Source of the DNA: Candidatus Nitrosopolaris rasttigaisensis
GTDB lineage: Archaea > Thermoproteota > Nitrososphaeria > Nitrososphaerales > Nitrososphaeraceae
DNA length: 7,597 nt
Assembly: GCA_933226995.1 (NCBI GenBank)
Contig: CAKOFP010000101.1
Location: forward strand, 1 to 7,597
Direction: 5' to 3'
Shown here: in pieces, positions 1-5,729 of the stretch
Position numbering within the stretch: the stretch's first letter is position 1
Layout of the letters: each line of letters starts with the position of its first letter
Notes under the pieces: generated by a model
Told to the model about the DNA's origin: nothing
What the model saw: only the letters and a program-made list of their open reading frames with translations
The model's database searches: none
Program-made: the position numbers and the translations under genes

Positions 1-192
1 ACCATTAATGTTGCAGTAAAAATGACCGGACTTGCAAAACCAAATCGAGTTGTCGTCGGTCAATTAGTATACGATGTGTTGGATGAAAAACAAAAGTCGG
101 GATTTGAAGTATTGAATGTTGGCACCGATGTTTGGAGCTATGTCAGTGATAAAACTGGAGGTATTTACAGTGTTTATGGTAGTTTACCATAG
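1..192 (+). CDS. Class III adenylate/guanylate cyclase, C-terminal end (partial)
   Basis: Frame 1 is open from the left edge to TAG at 190-192 and gives the last 63 residues of a larger protein. The stretch INVAVKMTGLAKPNRVVVG, followed by QLVYDVLDEKQKSGF, resembles the end of the class III nucleotide cyclase catalytic domain, where an N-x3-R motif sits just before a strand. Here the motif reads N3-x3-K7, a lysine in place of the usual arginine. Such domains make cAMP or cGMP from ATP or GTP, usually as the output of a multidomain signalling protein. The metal-binding aspartates and any sensor domains lie outside the window, so activity cannot be judged. The protein ends in an aromatic, glycine-rich tail (GGIYSVYGSLP). 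No terminator is obvious after the stop. The identification is from recalled similarity and is fairly secure. Confidence 0.72.
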   Translation, partial: TINVAVKMTGLAKPNRVVVGQLVYDVLDEKQKSGFEVLNVGTDVWSYVSDKTGGIYSVYGSLP

Positions 193-325
193 TATAGCTA
201 ATTCTATTTTGTCTTCGGATTAGTCGGAATAAAAAGCTATATGATAGTACATACATATCTTACTTGTTCATGCCACACGAGACAAGCAAGCATAGCAACA
301 ACAATATCCACAGCGTCAAAGTCTG

Positions 326-846
326 ATGGTATTGACAATATACAAACTACAACGTCCAAAGATTACTAACCGATAATAGGAGAAGAAATTAAAGAACTGG
401 GCCCTTCCAAGTAGAAGAAAATATTACAAGCTAGATCTAGCTGGTAGATCCTACGAGCTATTCAAAAGCGCTATCCGTTCAGACAAGACTCTAATCCTGG
501 ACAAAAATGAATTATGGCATTTTTGTGATTACGTCAAAATGACCACACAGGAAATTATTGGAAAATATGGCGGCGAGATAAATCTACTATGCATCATTGA
601 AGATTATATCAAACTTATACAGATCAGGATCAAAAAAAATGAAATAAAAGCAGCCAGAGGTCAGGTCACCATTCTTTCCATCAAACTATTTTGTGAGATG
701 AACGATGAACGACATCATGCTATTCAATCGTTTACAAGAAAGTACTAGTAGGATAGGATGCAACTGTACAATATGAGGAGCAATATTGCACTTTGGATAC
801 TCTGAGATCTGCGACGATTCCATCTGCCATAGAATTTCGTGATTGA
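326..846 (+). pseudogene. Tyrosine recombinase (integrase) remnant, N-terminal core-binding domain
   Basis: The longest intact piece is an ATG-started frame at 539-748, but the same frame is protein-like back to 380 (LPSRRKYYKLDL, SYELFKSAIRSDKT, LWHFCDYVKMTTQEIIGKYG). Adjacent TAA and TAG codons at 374-379 separate it from an in-frame ATG at 326. The segments INLLCIIEDYIKL and SIKLFCEMND match, from memory, the SAM-like core-binding domain of thaumarchaeal tyrosine recombinases, which cut and rejoin DNA at attachment sites. At 697-710 the 7-mer GATGAAC is duplicated in tandem. Removing one copy turns EMNDERHH into EMNDIMLFNRLQ and opens the frame further. After one more single-base slip near 760, weak similarity (YEEQYCTLDTLRS) continues to TGA at 844-846. 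The catalytic domain with its R-H-R-Y residues is absent, so it cannot work as a recombinase. The N-terminal limit is uncertain. Confidence 0.6.
697..710 (+). repeat. 7-bp tandem duplication (GATGAAC x2) causing a frameshift
   Basis: GATGAAC occurs twice head to tail and is followed by GACATC. Because 7 is not a multiple of 3, the second copy shifts the recombinase-like frame. Deleting one copy restores the expected family sequence after FCEMND. This looks like replication slippage or a small insertion after the gene lost its function, though it could also have been the first inactivating event. Confidence 0.7.
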
Positions 847-1016
847 AATCGCTAGCGATACACATGGCCTGGCATGGCTTTTAGGTTTCCTCTTTTATTT
901 TCAAGGAAAGTCCAATTTTTAACGTATAATGAAATGTGCCAAGAATTTGAAAAGACGATAATTTCTATTTTCGACCTTGTCTTACCTAATACTTGATGGC
1001 GGTCGTTGTACGGGGA

Positions 1017-1406
1017 TTAAGGGATCTCTACCAAAACCCCGGGAGGTGCCGTAGCGATCCTTGAAGGTGTTTTAATGTTATTGTTATTGTTATTGTTATT
1101 GTTATTGTTATAGTGGTGGTTGATACTGCCGGGGCCACTAATTCCTGCAATTGAATTTTGAGAATAGCAATTGTCCACTATTTGTATGGTTGGCGGGTCC
1201 TGGTGGGTTTTCGAAATACAACTGTAGAATTTGCTTATTTCTTTGTCCAGGATAGGATTGCCGGTATTTACTTGTTCTTGGACGACGGACGCTCCTCCTC
1301 CGTTCCCAATGCTTAACGCCATCACTGAATTGAAATACCAATTTGTCGTTAGAATGGACAAACCGATAAAGGAAGCAATCAATATTAGCAATGGCAAATC
1401 ACGCAT
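1017..1406 (-). CDS. Exported or membrane-anchored polyasparagine protein of unknown function
   Basis: The 129-residue product begins MRDLPLLILIASFIGLSIL: one basic residue, then a hydrophobic stretch at about residues 4-20. It is a signal peptide or anchor, with a possible cleavage site near VMA-LS (residues 28-32). The rest would lie outside the cytoplasm. It has two cysteines, C63 and C80, in FYSCISK and IVDNCYS, which could form a disulfide, and eleven consecutive asparagines (about 100-110). The tail is rich in proline and short aliphatic residues. The ATG at 1404-1406 is supported by a TATA-like box about 28 bases upstream, giving a leaderless transcript. No catalytic motif is visible. 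Small exported proteins of this style are common in soil ammonia-oxidising archaea, but I do not recognise a named family. It is transcribed alone. Confidence 0.72.
   Translation of the reverse strand: MRDLPLLILIASFIGLSILTTNWYFNSVMALSIGNGGGASVVQEQVNTGNPILDKEISKFYSCISKTHQDPPTIQIVDNCYSQNSIAGISGPGSINHHYNNNNNNNNNNNIKTPSRIATAPPGVLVEIP
1077..1111 (-). repeat. Hexanucleotide microsatellite encoding polyasparagine
   Basis: On the plus strand the unit GTTATT repeats almost six times. Read on the minus strand it gives alternating AAC and AAT codons, eleven Asn in all. A change of one unit adds or removes two asparagines without breaking the frame, so length variation between strains would be tolerated. 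Confidence 0.9.
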
Positions 1407-1428
1407 ATAGATTGCATTTAGAAATCAT

Positions 1429-1440
1429 CCTTATATGATT
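1429..1440 (-). promoter_or_regulatory. Candidate archaeal TATA box for the polyasparagine gene
   Basis: The minus strand reads AATCATATAAGG, centred about 28 bases before the ATG at 1406. That is the spacing expected when the transcript starts at or next to the start codon. The assignment is by eye, and the AT-rich background weakens it. Confidence 0.45.
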
Positions 1441-1759
1441 TGAGTATGCATTGACAGGATTGTGGTCATTGCATAATTCTCTGATACTTGATTAGTGGTT
1501 TTTTTCGACTAACCTGATAATATAAGAAATGTAGTCAGCGGTTCTTTTATCAGATTTGAATTCTATTCTCTTTTGTATATAGTCTAAAATCACACTGTTC
1601 GGAAAAAATAGTCTAGGCCGTTAAATTCAGAATACAATGTCGTGGATTATAGCAGCGATGGCACTAGATTTCAGATTGGAGCTCTTTGCTTTGCCGATGA
1701 TAAAAAAGTGATCTACTGATCTTGGTCATTACCCTTGCTACGATAATTTTATTTCAGCT
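1441..1759. other. Intergenic stretch with no supported gene
   Basis: This lies between the winged-helix gene and the polyasparagine gene promoter. I see no RNA gene, no ORF with a convincing start and no large repeat. The only coding-like trace is on the plus strand at about 1621-1710, where a frame without its own start reads EYNVVDYSSDGTRFQIGAL and FADDKKVIY before TGA at 1711. It could be a scrap of a lost gene or chance. Confidence 0.5.
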
Positions 1760-2026
1760 TTATTTCTCGCTGATGTAAATAATCGGAGCTACTTCGTCAA
1801 TTTTGTTTTGTAAATGCAAAAAACGTATACCTTTCTCAGTTGTTCTGTAAGTGTGTGTTCCTTCTACGTATTGTATCAAACCATTTTCCACTAACAGCGA
1901 CAAGTATTCTCTCAGCTGGTTAAAGGATATAAACGCGCTATACATTAATTTAGTCTTAGTAGCTCTTCCGCCATTTGCAGAATTCAAAAGTAGCCCGATT
2001 ATGTCACTCCTGCTTCTGTATTTCAC
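1760..2026 (-). CDS. Small winged-helix transcriptional regulator
   Basis: The 88-residue product is a complete single-domain winged helix of the archaeal HTH_45/COG3432 type. The N-terminal MKYRSRSDIIGLLLNSANGG is characteristic. The helix-turn-helix spans about residues 22-47 (TKTKLMYSAFISFNQLREYL, then LLVENGLIQY) and the wing is THTYRTTEKGIRFL at about 57-70. Such proteins bind promoter DNA, usually as dimers; the target cannot be read from sequence. Translation starts with GTG at 2024-2026. An ATG seven bases upstream is in another frame, and a stop precedes the GTG in frame. A TATA-like box sits about 27 bases upstream. The gene is downstream of a broken membrane-protein frame on the same strand but appears to have its own promoter. 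Similarity ends near residue 75, leaving a short acidic tail. Confidence 0.85.
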   Translation of the reverse strand: MKYRSRSDIIGLLLNSANGGRATKTKLMYSAFISFNQLREYLSLLVENGLIQYVEGTHTYRTTEKGIRFLHLQNKIDEVAPIIYISEK

Positions 2027-2046
2027 TTTTCATATAAAGTCAGACT

Positions 2047-2058
2047 AATTATTTATGA
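2047..2058 (-). promoter_or_regulatory. Candidate TATA box for the winged-helix gene
   Basis: The minus strand reads ATAAATAATTAG, centred about 27 bases before the GTG start at 2026, which suggests a leaderless mRNA. A second TATA-like string (CTTTATATG, 2031-2039) is too close to the start to serve it. Confidence 0.45.
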
Positions 2059-2068
2059 GAAACCGAGC

Positions 2069-2464
2069 TTATGTCAATTTCTCTTTTGCTGTTTTTTCGT
2101 CATGTACAAGTATCCATTGTACCAGAAAACAAATATAGGTAATGCTTATCGAACAGCTATATCCGAATTGAATGGCACGATTAAAGTTGCGGATCTTAAG
2201 GTATCGCCTGAAATAATAACGCAATGTTAAAGCTGTCACCGTGGCATTGATCAAATATTCTTGTCAGATGGGAAACGTACTCTTGTCTGATCCATGTCGG
2301 GCTGACGATAAATCTGTTTGGGTTTTTAGGCAGAAGATGGTGGAGACCTCGTTCCAAAAATAGGAGAGGACCAATACATCGATTAAAAATATTGGCAGTC
2401 CGATTTGACTTTGTCTTGTGAAATACAGAAGCCGTATCGGAGCTATTATAATTGTTTCTTTTAT
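2069..2464 (-). pseudogene. Putative membrane protein frame interrupted by TGA
   Basis: One minus-strand frame is open from 2464 to TAA at 2069-2071 except for a single TGA at 2264-2266. The upstream part (about 66 codons) carries a hydrophobic segment, GLPIFLIDVLVLSYFW. The downstream part (QEYLINATVTALTLRYYF, then a basic stretch and GYSCSISITYICFLVQWILV) has a likely membrane helix preceded by arginines and lysines. The 3' part alone could be read as a 61-residue protein from TTG at 2254. Both halves look like one membrane protein, and TGA could come from CGA (Arg) by a single change. No ATG, GTG or TTG start is present near the 5' end, so the original N-terminus is missing or frameshifted. 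I do not recognise the family, and the reconstruction is inference. Confidence 0.4.
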
Positions 2465-2690
2465 TTAAGATAAATGTTTCAGTCGCATTTTCTTGCTATG
2501 TAGCTCATGATCACCTAACGATCTTTAATCATTGATCTTTTTTACGTGAAATAACACGTCAGATTATAATTGTAAATTGATATAGGCGATTTGAACATAG
2601 ATATTTAATTGTATGGTGTGACATAAAAAAATCAAAGTATAAAAAATAAGATGAGAGGGAGAAGGATTCTGCTGACTTTGTCTGATATCT

Positions 2691-3176
2691 TTATCCCACC
2701 ACTGCTGTCTGATTCTTAATTTCTATGGTAATTTTATCGCCCACTTTTATGGCCAGGTCTTCGTACTCCCTCATACAGATTTTAAATGTAGGGGAACCCG
2801 TTAGCGGGCTGCCTGCACCCATGGCCCTAGAAATATTTGACATGGCATTTGGAAAAATTCTTCATCAAGTCCTCTGGCAAAGAAAATGCCATCATATTTA
2901 GACCAAATGGAATTTGCGGCATTTTGGGGCACGACTTGTAATCATTTGGATCAGCAAATATGACATAAACTTAAGGGCTTCAGTCTTGAGCGGCTTCAAT
3001 GATTGAAATAAGATAAGTCCTTCTTCATGCCAGGCTACACTGAAGAATAGGCTTATAATTTTTCCACAAGCAAACGATTTTCAGACAAGGGCTGTACCGG
3101 CTCTTTTTGTATCTTAGTACCAAAGACTTTGCGTTTGGTTTTAAAATTGTGCTGGAAAGATCAGGTCGTAGTGCAT
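2691..3176 (-). pseudogene. Frameshifted gene of unknown family
   Basis: No long ORF exists here, yet consecutive minus-strand segments in different frames are protein-like. They run from about 3160 (KRKVFGTKIQKEPVQPLSEN), through 3077-2970 (CGKIISLFFSVAWHEEGLIL, SLKPLKTEALK) and 2970-2850 (VYVIFADPNDYKSCPKMPQI, MMAFSLPEDLMKNFS), to 2843-2694 (MSNISRAMGAGSPLTGSPTF, EDLAIKVGDKITIEI), with TAA at 2691-2693. Single-base changes in short A or T runs (near 3060, 2970 and 2855, and probably 3145) would join them into one protein of about 160 residues. The last segment alone is a 50-codon ATG-started ORF. I do not recognise the family. A competing 58-codon plus-strand ORF from 2725 overlaps the 3' part but looks less natural. 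The joined product is inference; the individual segments are what the sequence shows. Confidence 0.4.
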
Positions 3177-3239
3177 AGTAATTTCCGCTATCTTGACAAG
3201 AACTGCTAAAATCATGTACGGTCTACGAAATTTGTGCTA

Positions 3240-3683
3240 CTACCCTACCATATCTTTCTGTGCTATTATCTTAGTCGGTCTTATCCTAACAAGAAATTCA
3301 CCCTTTACTGCATTTCGCTTCCCGTAAGCTTCTGCATTATCTTGTCGCATATACCGTCCTGCTATTTTGGTTGCCCATTTTAGGAGCTCACTTAGATCTG
3401 GTTCTTTGTTTATTTCCGCTATTCCGTCTATTGAAATAAATGAAAAGGGGGGGGTTTGATCGTCTACACAAAAACTTACTCGCGGATCTCTCAACATGTG
3501 TTTGGCTTTCAATGAGTCCTGACCAGTGGTGAACACGACCTTTATATTGTATTCATCGTTCTCAAGAATGAACCAAATGGGAACCACATGAGGCCTCCCA
3601 TCTTTGCGGACGGTTGATATCTTTCCCGTTAGAGTGCTAGACATGAGGAAGGTTTGAATTTCTTCTTTACTCATTTCTTTCAT
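3240..3683 (-). CDS. Pyridoxamine 5'-phosphate oxidase-like flavin/F420-binding protein
   Basis: The 147-residue product is a single split-barrel domain of the PNPOx-like superfamily, close to the PPOX-class F420-dependent enzymes. The signature is the N-terminal strand pair GKISTVRKDGRPHVVPIWF (residues 20-38), followed by VVFTTGQDSLKAKHMLRDPR (49-68), a typical cofactor-phosphate-contacting region, VSFCVDDQTPP and the strand ISIDGIAEI. The family binds FMN or F420 as homodimers and reduces small organic substrates or, in some members, only binds the cofactor. Thaumarchaeota make F420, so F420 is plausible, but the sequence does not decide between cofactors. Length is normal and the frame intact. 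The ATG at 3681-3683 has a TATA-like box about 32 bases upstream. It is a single-gene unit. Confidence 0.9.
   Translation of the reverse strand: MKEMSKEEIQTFLMSSTLTGKISTVRKDGRPHVVPIWFILENDEYNIKVVFTTGQDSLKAKHMLRDPRVSFCVDDQTPPFSFISIDGIAEINKEPDLSELLKWATKIAGRYMRQDNAEAYGKRNAVKGEFLVRIRPTKIIAQKDMVG
3447..3454 (-). repeat. Eight-base G/C homopolymer inside the flavoprotein gene
   Basis: The plus strand has eight G in a row, giving eight C on the coding strand within the codons for QTPPFSF (about residues 76-82). The current length keeps the frame. A one-base slip would truncate the protein, which makes this a possible mutation hot spot or sequencing trouble spot. Confidence 0.8.
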
Positions 3684-3708
3684 TTTTCAAATAGTAAATT
3701 CAAAAAGT

Positions 3709-3721
3709 GGCTTAAAAAGAT
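3709..3721 (-). promoter_or_regulatory. Candidate TATA box for the flavoprotein gene
   Basis: The minus strand reads ATCTTTTTAAGCC about 32 bases before the ATG at 3683, implying a leader of only a few bases. Confidence 0.4.
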
Positions 3722-3901
3722 AAGGCGGATACATTTGATATTGAAGTGAATGACCATAATGACTAGACCCTAAGTTCTGCGTTATGCTCCATTAGGAACA
3801 GGAGCGAAAATTCATTCACATTTTCTTGCTGATTGGTATTAGTGCACCTTTATTGCGCGACTTTGTAATTTAGTCAATGTAGTTATTGTTATTATTCCAG
3901 C

Positions 3902-4345
3902 CTAACGCGGTACTGTGGGCACTACTGGAATACCAGAATTGGTTTGTATTCCTGTGAAATTGCGAACTAGATGTTTAATGAAATTCGGCGTTGTACCAGT
4001 TGCAGGGAAGCACATGTATTGGCCTTCTACTTGATTTATACCCGCTTTTACCGGCTCGCTTGTTGTGCCTTTCCAATTAGTATAAGTTCCGGCAGGTCCG
4101 AGAGGTTGTACGGGTTTGTATCCGTGCTGGTTTGTCTGAAGTTGAACGTTACATTTTGTATGAGTTGCGTTAGATTGTGTAGACGTACCAATTACCGGTA
4201 AAAAGCTGCCGGCCGGCACCTGTTGGCCTTGCTTTGGCGAAAATATTTTCAAGTATGCTGAAGATGATGACGTTGAGATCGATGTTACCACTAGTATTGC
4301 TGTCGTTATCGTTGCAAACAATAAAGCCGTTTCGTTCTTTTGCAT
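3902..4345 (-). CDS. Exported beta-sandwich-like protein of unknown function
   Basis: The 147-residue product starts MQKNETALLFATITTAILVV, a signal sequence with its hydrophobic core at about 7-23 and a probable cleavage after SSSSA (residue 30). The mature part opens with YLKIFSPKQGQQVPAGSFLP and VIGTST, reminiscent of the first strands of Ig-like domains in exported archaeal proteins. It continues with a cysteine pair, C65 (KCNVQL) and C112 (YMCFP), placed as the disulfide of such a sandwich would be. Sequons NAT (59) and NFT (near 129) allow N-glycosylation. There is no catalytic motif, so a surface, binding or structural role is the most that can be proposed. A strong TATA box sits about 25 bases before the ATG at 4343-4345, so the mRNA is probably leaderless. 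It is transcribed alone. Confidence 0.8.
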   Translation of the reverse strand: MQKNETALLFATITTAILVVTSISTSSSSAYLKIFSPKQGQQVPAGSFLPVIGTSTQSNATHTKCNVQLQTNQHGYKPVQPLGPAGTYTNWKGTTSEPVKAGINQVEGQYMCFPATGTTPNFIKHLVRNFTGIQTNSGIPVVPTVPR

Positions 4346-4360
4346 TATTTACATGTCAGG

Positions 4361-4376
4361 CATATATTAAATAAAT
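4361..4376 (-). promoter_or_regulatory. Candidate TATA box for the exported 147-residue protein
   Basis: The minus strand reads ATTTATTTAATATATG, centred 23-25 bases before the ATG at 4345. This is one of the clearest boxes in the window and fits transcription starting at the start codon. Confidence 0.55.
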
Positions 4377-4505
4377 CTTTATCGTCTGATTTTGTCCAGA
4401 TCTACGGCATTGTACACTCATTGCCTATTCGGCCCCAAAAAAAGAGAAAAGAGATTTTGTTTTTAGTGCGCGGCACTCGCATCATAATCAAATGTGTATA
4501 ATTCC

Positions 4506-4679
4506 TTATCTGGTATTGGCATCGACTCTACGATTCATACAAGAAGGACATTTCTCGACTGTATCGCACAGGTTTAGATAAGATGTACCCCAAAAACATG
4601 GTAAGAAATGTATTTGTTTCCACTTCGCGCTCTTTTTTGTAGTTACTGTGCTGTTGTTTAAGATATGAAATGCCAGCAT
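4506..4679 (-). CDS. Small four-cysteine zinc-finger-like protein (57 residues)
   Basis: An uninterrupted minus-strand frame runs from ATG at 4677-4679 to TAA at 4506-4508. The N-terminal 20 residues are polar and basic (TTKKSAKWK). The core HFLPCFWGTSYLNLCDTVEK is followed by CPSCMNRRVD. Cysteines 28, 38, 44 and 47 form C-x9-C-x5-C-x2-C, enough to bind one zinc, and the CPSC knuckle is typical of zinc ribbons. The aromatic, non-repetitive core argues against a chance ORF in such AT-rich DNA. It could bind nucleic acid or protein; I do not recognise a named family. Its start is about 160 bases from the start of another small cysteine-rich gene on the opposite strand. TATA-like strings occur on this strand at about 4715-4742. 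Confidence 0.6.
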   Translation of the reverse strand: MLAFHILNNSTVTTKKSAKWKQIHFLPCFWGTSYLNLCDTVEKCPSCMNRRVDANTR

Positions 4680-4789
4680 CTCCGATTAATGGTAGAAAAA
4701 TAATGTGACAGAAACTTCTTAAATAACATTAATCAATATATCGCCATGCAGTAAGCGTGTGTCGAATTAAAGAAATATTTCTGATATTT

Positions 4790-4802
4790 TTGGCTATAAT
4801 GG
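4790..4802 (+). promoter_or_regulatory. Candidate TATA box for the plus-strand cysteine-rich gene
   Basis: TTGGCTATAATGG lies about 43 bases before the ATG at 4839 and would place transcription start near 4822. That is downstream of the alternative TTG start at 4815, so it favours the ATG. Confidence 0.4.
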
Positions 4803-4838
4803 GAGCACTTCAAATTGTTCCCCGCTTTACTTAAATGT

Positions 4839-5066
4839 ATGGGAAATATTATGACAGGGATGCTGAACCAAAATACAAAAGGCATTTACGCTAACCAAGG
4901 ATTTTCTGGCGGCTTTCAAAAAATCGTAGTATGTGAGAATTGTCTTTATTATGATAATATCACTGAATTTTACAATGCTCATAGATATTGTATAGAATGC
5001 CTATGTGATCATGCATTTTGTCCCATTTGTAAAATCGGTTATCACGCGGTTAATATATCAGAATAA
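4839..5066 (+). CDS. Small cysteine/histidine-rich protein, RING or double zinc-knuckle like
   Basis: The product is about 75 residues from ATG at 4839. TTG at 4815 and ATGs at 4851 and 4860 are alternatives; the TATA box position disfavours the TTG. After a polar N-terminus comes KIVVCENCLYYDNI, with C32 and C35, then AHRYCIECLCDHAFCPICKI with H48, C51, C54, C56, H58, C61 and C64, and H69 further on. Two CxxC knuckles flank a central Cys/His cluster, giving enough ligands for two zinc ions in a cross-brace (RING-like) or paired-knuckle fold. Archaeal proteins of this size with such spacing usually bind DNA, RNA or a protein partner. An E3-like role is speculative, and I see no ubiquitin-like genes nearby. 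It is divergent from the 57-residue cysteine protein and ends at TAA at 5064-5066. Confidence 0.62.
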   Translation: MGNIMTGMLNQNTKGIYANQGFSGGFQKIVVCENCLYYDNITEFYNAHRYCIECLCDHAFCPICKIGYHAVNISE

Positions 5067-5308
5067 GATACGACAGCCAACTCGACTCTAGAGGAAGATG
5101 TGTGTTTATCTTTATCCGCGTGAAAGCGTTAGTAATATCATGATCCACCAAGTATTATTGGAAATCCTTCCATCACCTGCACCTCGGTGGCGTTTTCCAC
5201 ATTTCTCATTTCAAAGCTTCATGAGGCCTTATGATACATCGATGCCCAGGCAGTATCTCCGACTACCCCTATCGATACTATCTAATTCATAGCAGCCACA
5301 CCATAGGT
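5067..5308. other. Gap with coding-like debris, no supported gene
   Basis: A plus-strand ORF of 64 codons from 5098 is rich in Ser, Pro and Arg and looks like the antisense of something else. On the minus strand, the frame of the broken gene at 5309-5592 continues past its TAG with protein-like pieces (IVSIGVVGDTAWASMYHKAS; MRNVENATEVQVMEGFPII) separated by stops. The stretch is visibly less AT-rich than the flanking gaps. I take it as decayed coding sequence of unknown origin. Confidence 0.35.
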
Positions 5309-5592
5309 CTAAATCATATTCCTTAGAGGTGCAACATGAATTTTAATATCGTATGTTTCAAAGATTTCTAATATATGATCCTCTGTCAGGCCATAATAAT
5401 TCTGTAATTTCGATGAAATTATTGCTTTATCTTTTCGGCCCAAAATCTCATTCATTGTAGCCGGCAAGCAACGTGTACGAAACATGTTGGACCAACAAGA
5501 CCGGAGTACTAATGCCACTATTCAGAGCCAGATGGCCATTTGCAAAACCGAAAACGCTAAACAGTACTGAATAATTAGCGATCTTTCCTCAT
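5309..5592 (-). pseudogene. Small gene of unknown family inactivated by a 4-bp duplication
   Basis: A GTG-started ORF of 69 codons (5309-5518) can be read, but only its last 47 or so residues look natural: NEILGRKDKAIISSKLQNYY, GLTEDHILEIFETYDIKIHV. Upstream, a different frame (5588-5451) reads ANYSVLFSVFGFANGHLALN, SGISTPVLLVQHVSYTLLAG, YNE and then meets TGA. At the junction TCAT is duplicated on the plus strand (5448-5455). Removing one copy joins YNE directly to ILGRKDK. A further one-base change near 5583 would link the first segment to ATG AGG AAA at 5592, which has a TATA box 23 bases upstream. The restored protein would be about 92 residues with a hydrophobic N-terminal third. I do not recognise the family. 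The two-frame reading is inference but is supported by the exact repeat at the junction. Confidence 0.5.
5448..5455 (-). repeat. 4-bp tandem duplication at a frameshift
   Basis: The plus strand reads TCATTCAT (ATGAATGA on the coding strand). Loss of one unit fuses the two protein-like frames of the surrounding gene without a gap, so this is the likely inactivating lesion. An 8-base repeat can also occur by chance. Confidence 0.55.
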
Positions 5593-5607
5593 CCTTTTTT
5601 GTTTGGA

Positions 5608-5622
5608 AGATATATTATTACT
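5608..5622 (-). promoter_or_regulatory. Candidate TATA box of the broken gene at 5309-5592
   Basis: The minus strand reads AGTAATAATATATCT, centred about 23 bases before the ATG at 5590-5592, matching the leaderless layout of the intact genes here. It supports that ATG as the original start, although its frame closes after five codons. Confidence 0.45.
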
Positions 5623-5729
5623 TTAATAGATAGCGTTTTGTACCGATCAATGACTAATAATGATGGCATCTTCAAGTGGACGACTATTACTTGTTAAAAT
5701 GAAGCGTATGAGACCATTCTATTGTGTAA

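Noticed and set aside
1138..1341. Minus-strand ORF of 67 codons
   Set aside because: It is an alternative frame of the polyasparagine protein gene with an unnatural Arg/Pro-rich product and no promoter.
1496..1514. Possible stem TTAGT...ACTAA around a T7 run near 1500
   Set aside because: The pairing is short and imperfect, and it does not sit after any gene end in a terminator position.
1851..2048. Plus-strand ORF of 65 codons
   Set aside because: It is antisense to the winged-helix regulator, whose family match is clear.
2725..2901. Plus-strand ORF of 58 codons starting ATGGTAATTTTATCG
   Set aside because: It overlaps the 3' end of the frameshifted minus-strand gene, whose reading (acidic and basic residues in a strand-helix pattern) is more natural. 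The plus reading looks like its antisense.
2486..3830. The 12-mer CATTTTCTTGCT occurring at 2486-2497 and again at 3819-3830
   Set aside because: The matches hardly extend beyond 12 bases and share no position relative to genes. A coincidence in low-complexity DNA is likely.
3971..4201. Plus-strand ORF of 76 codons
   Set aside because: It is fully antisense to the exported 147-residue protein, which has a signal peptide, paired cysteines and a TATA box.
5098..5292. Plus-strand ORF of 64 codons preceded by a GAGGAAG string resembling a ribosome binding site
   Set aside because: The product is Ser/Pro/Arg-rich without domain features, no TATA box is well placed, and the opposite strand gives more protein-like sequence. 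The purine string is probably chance.
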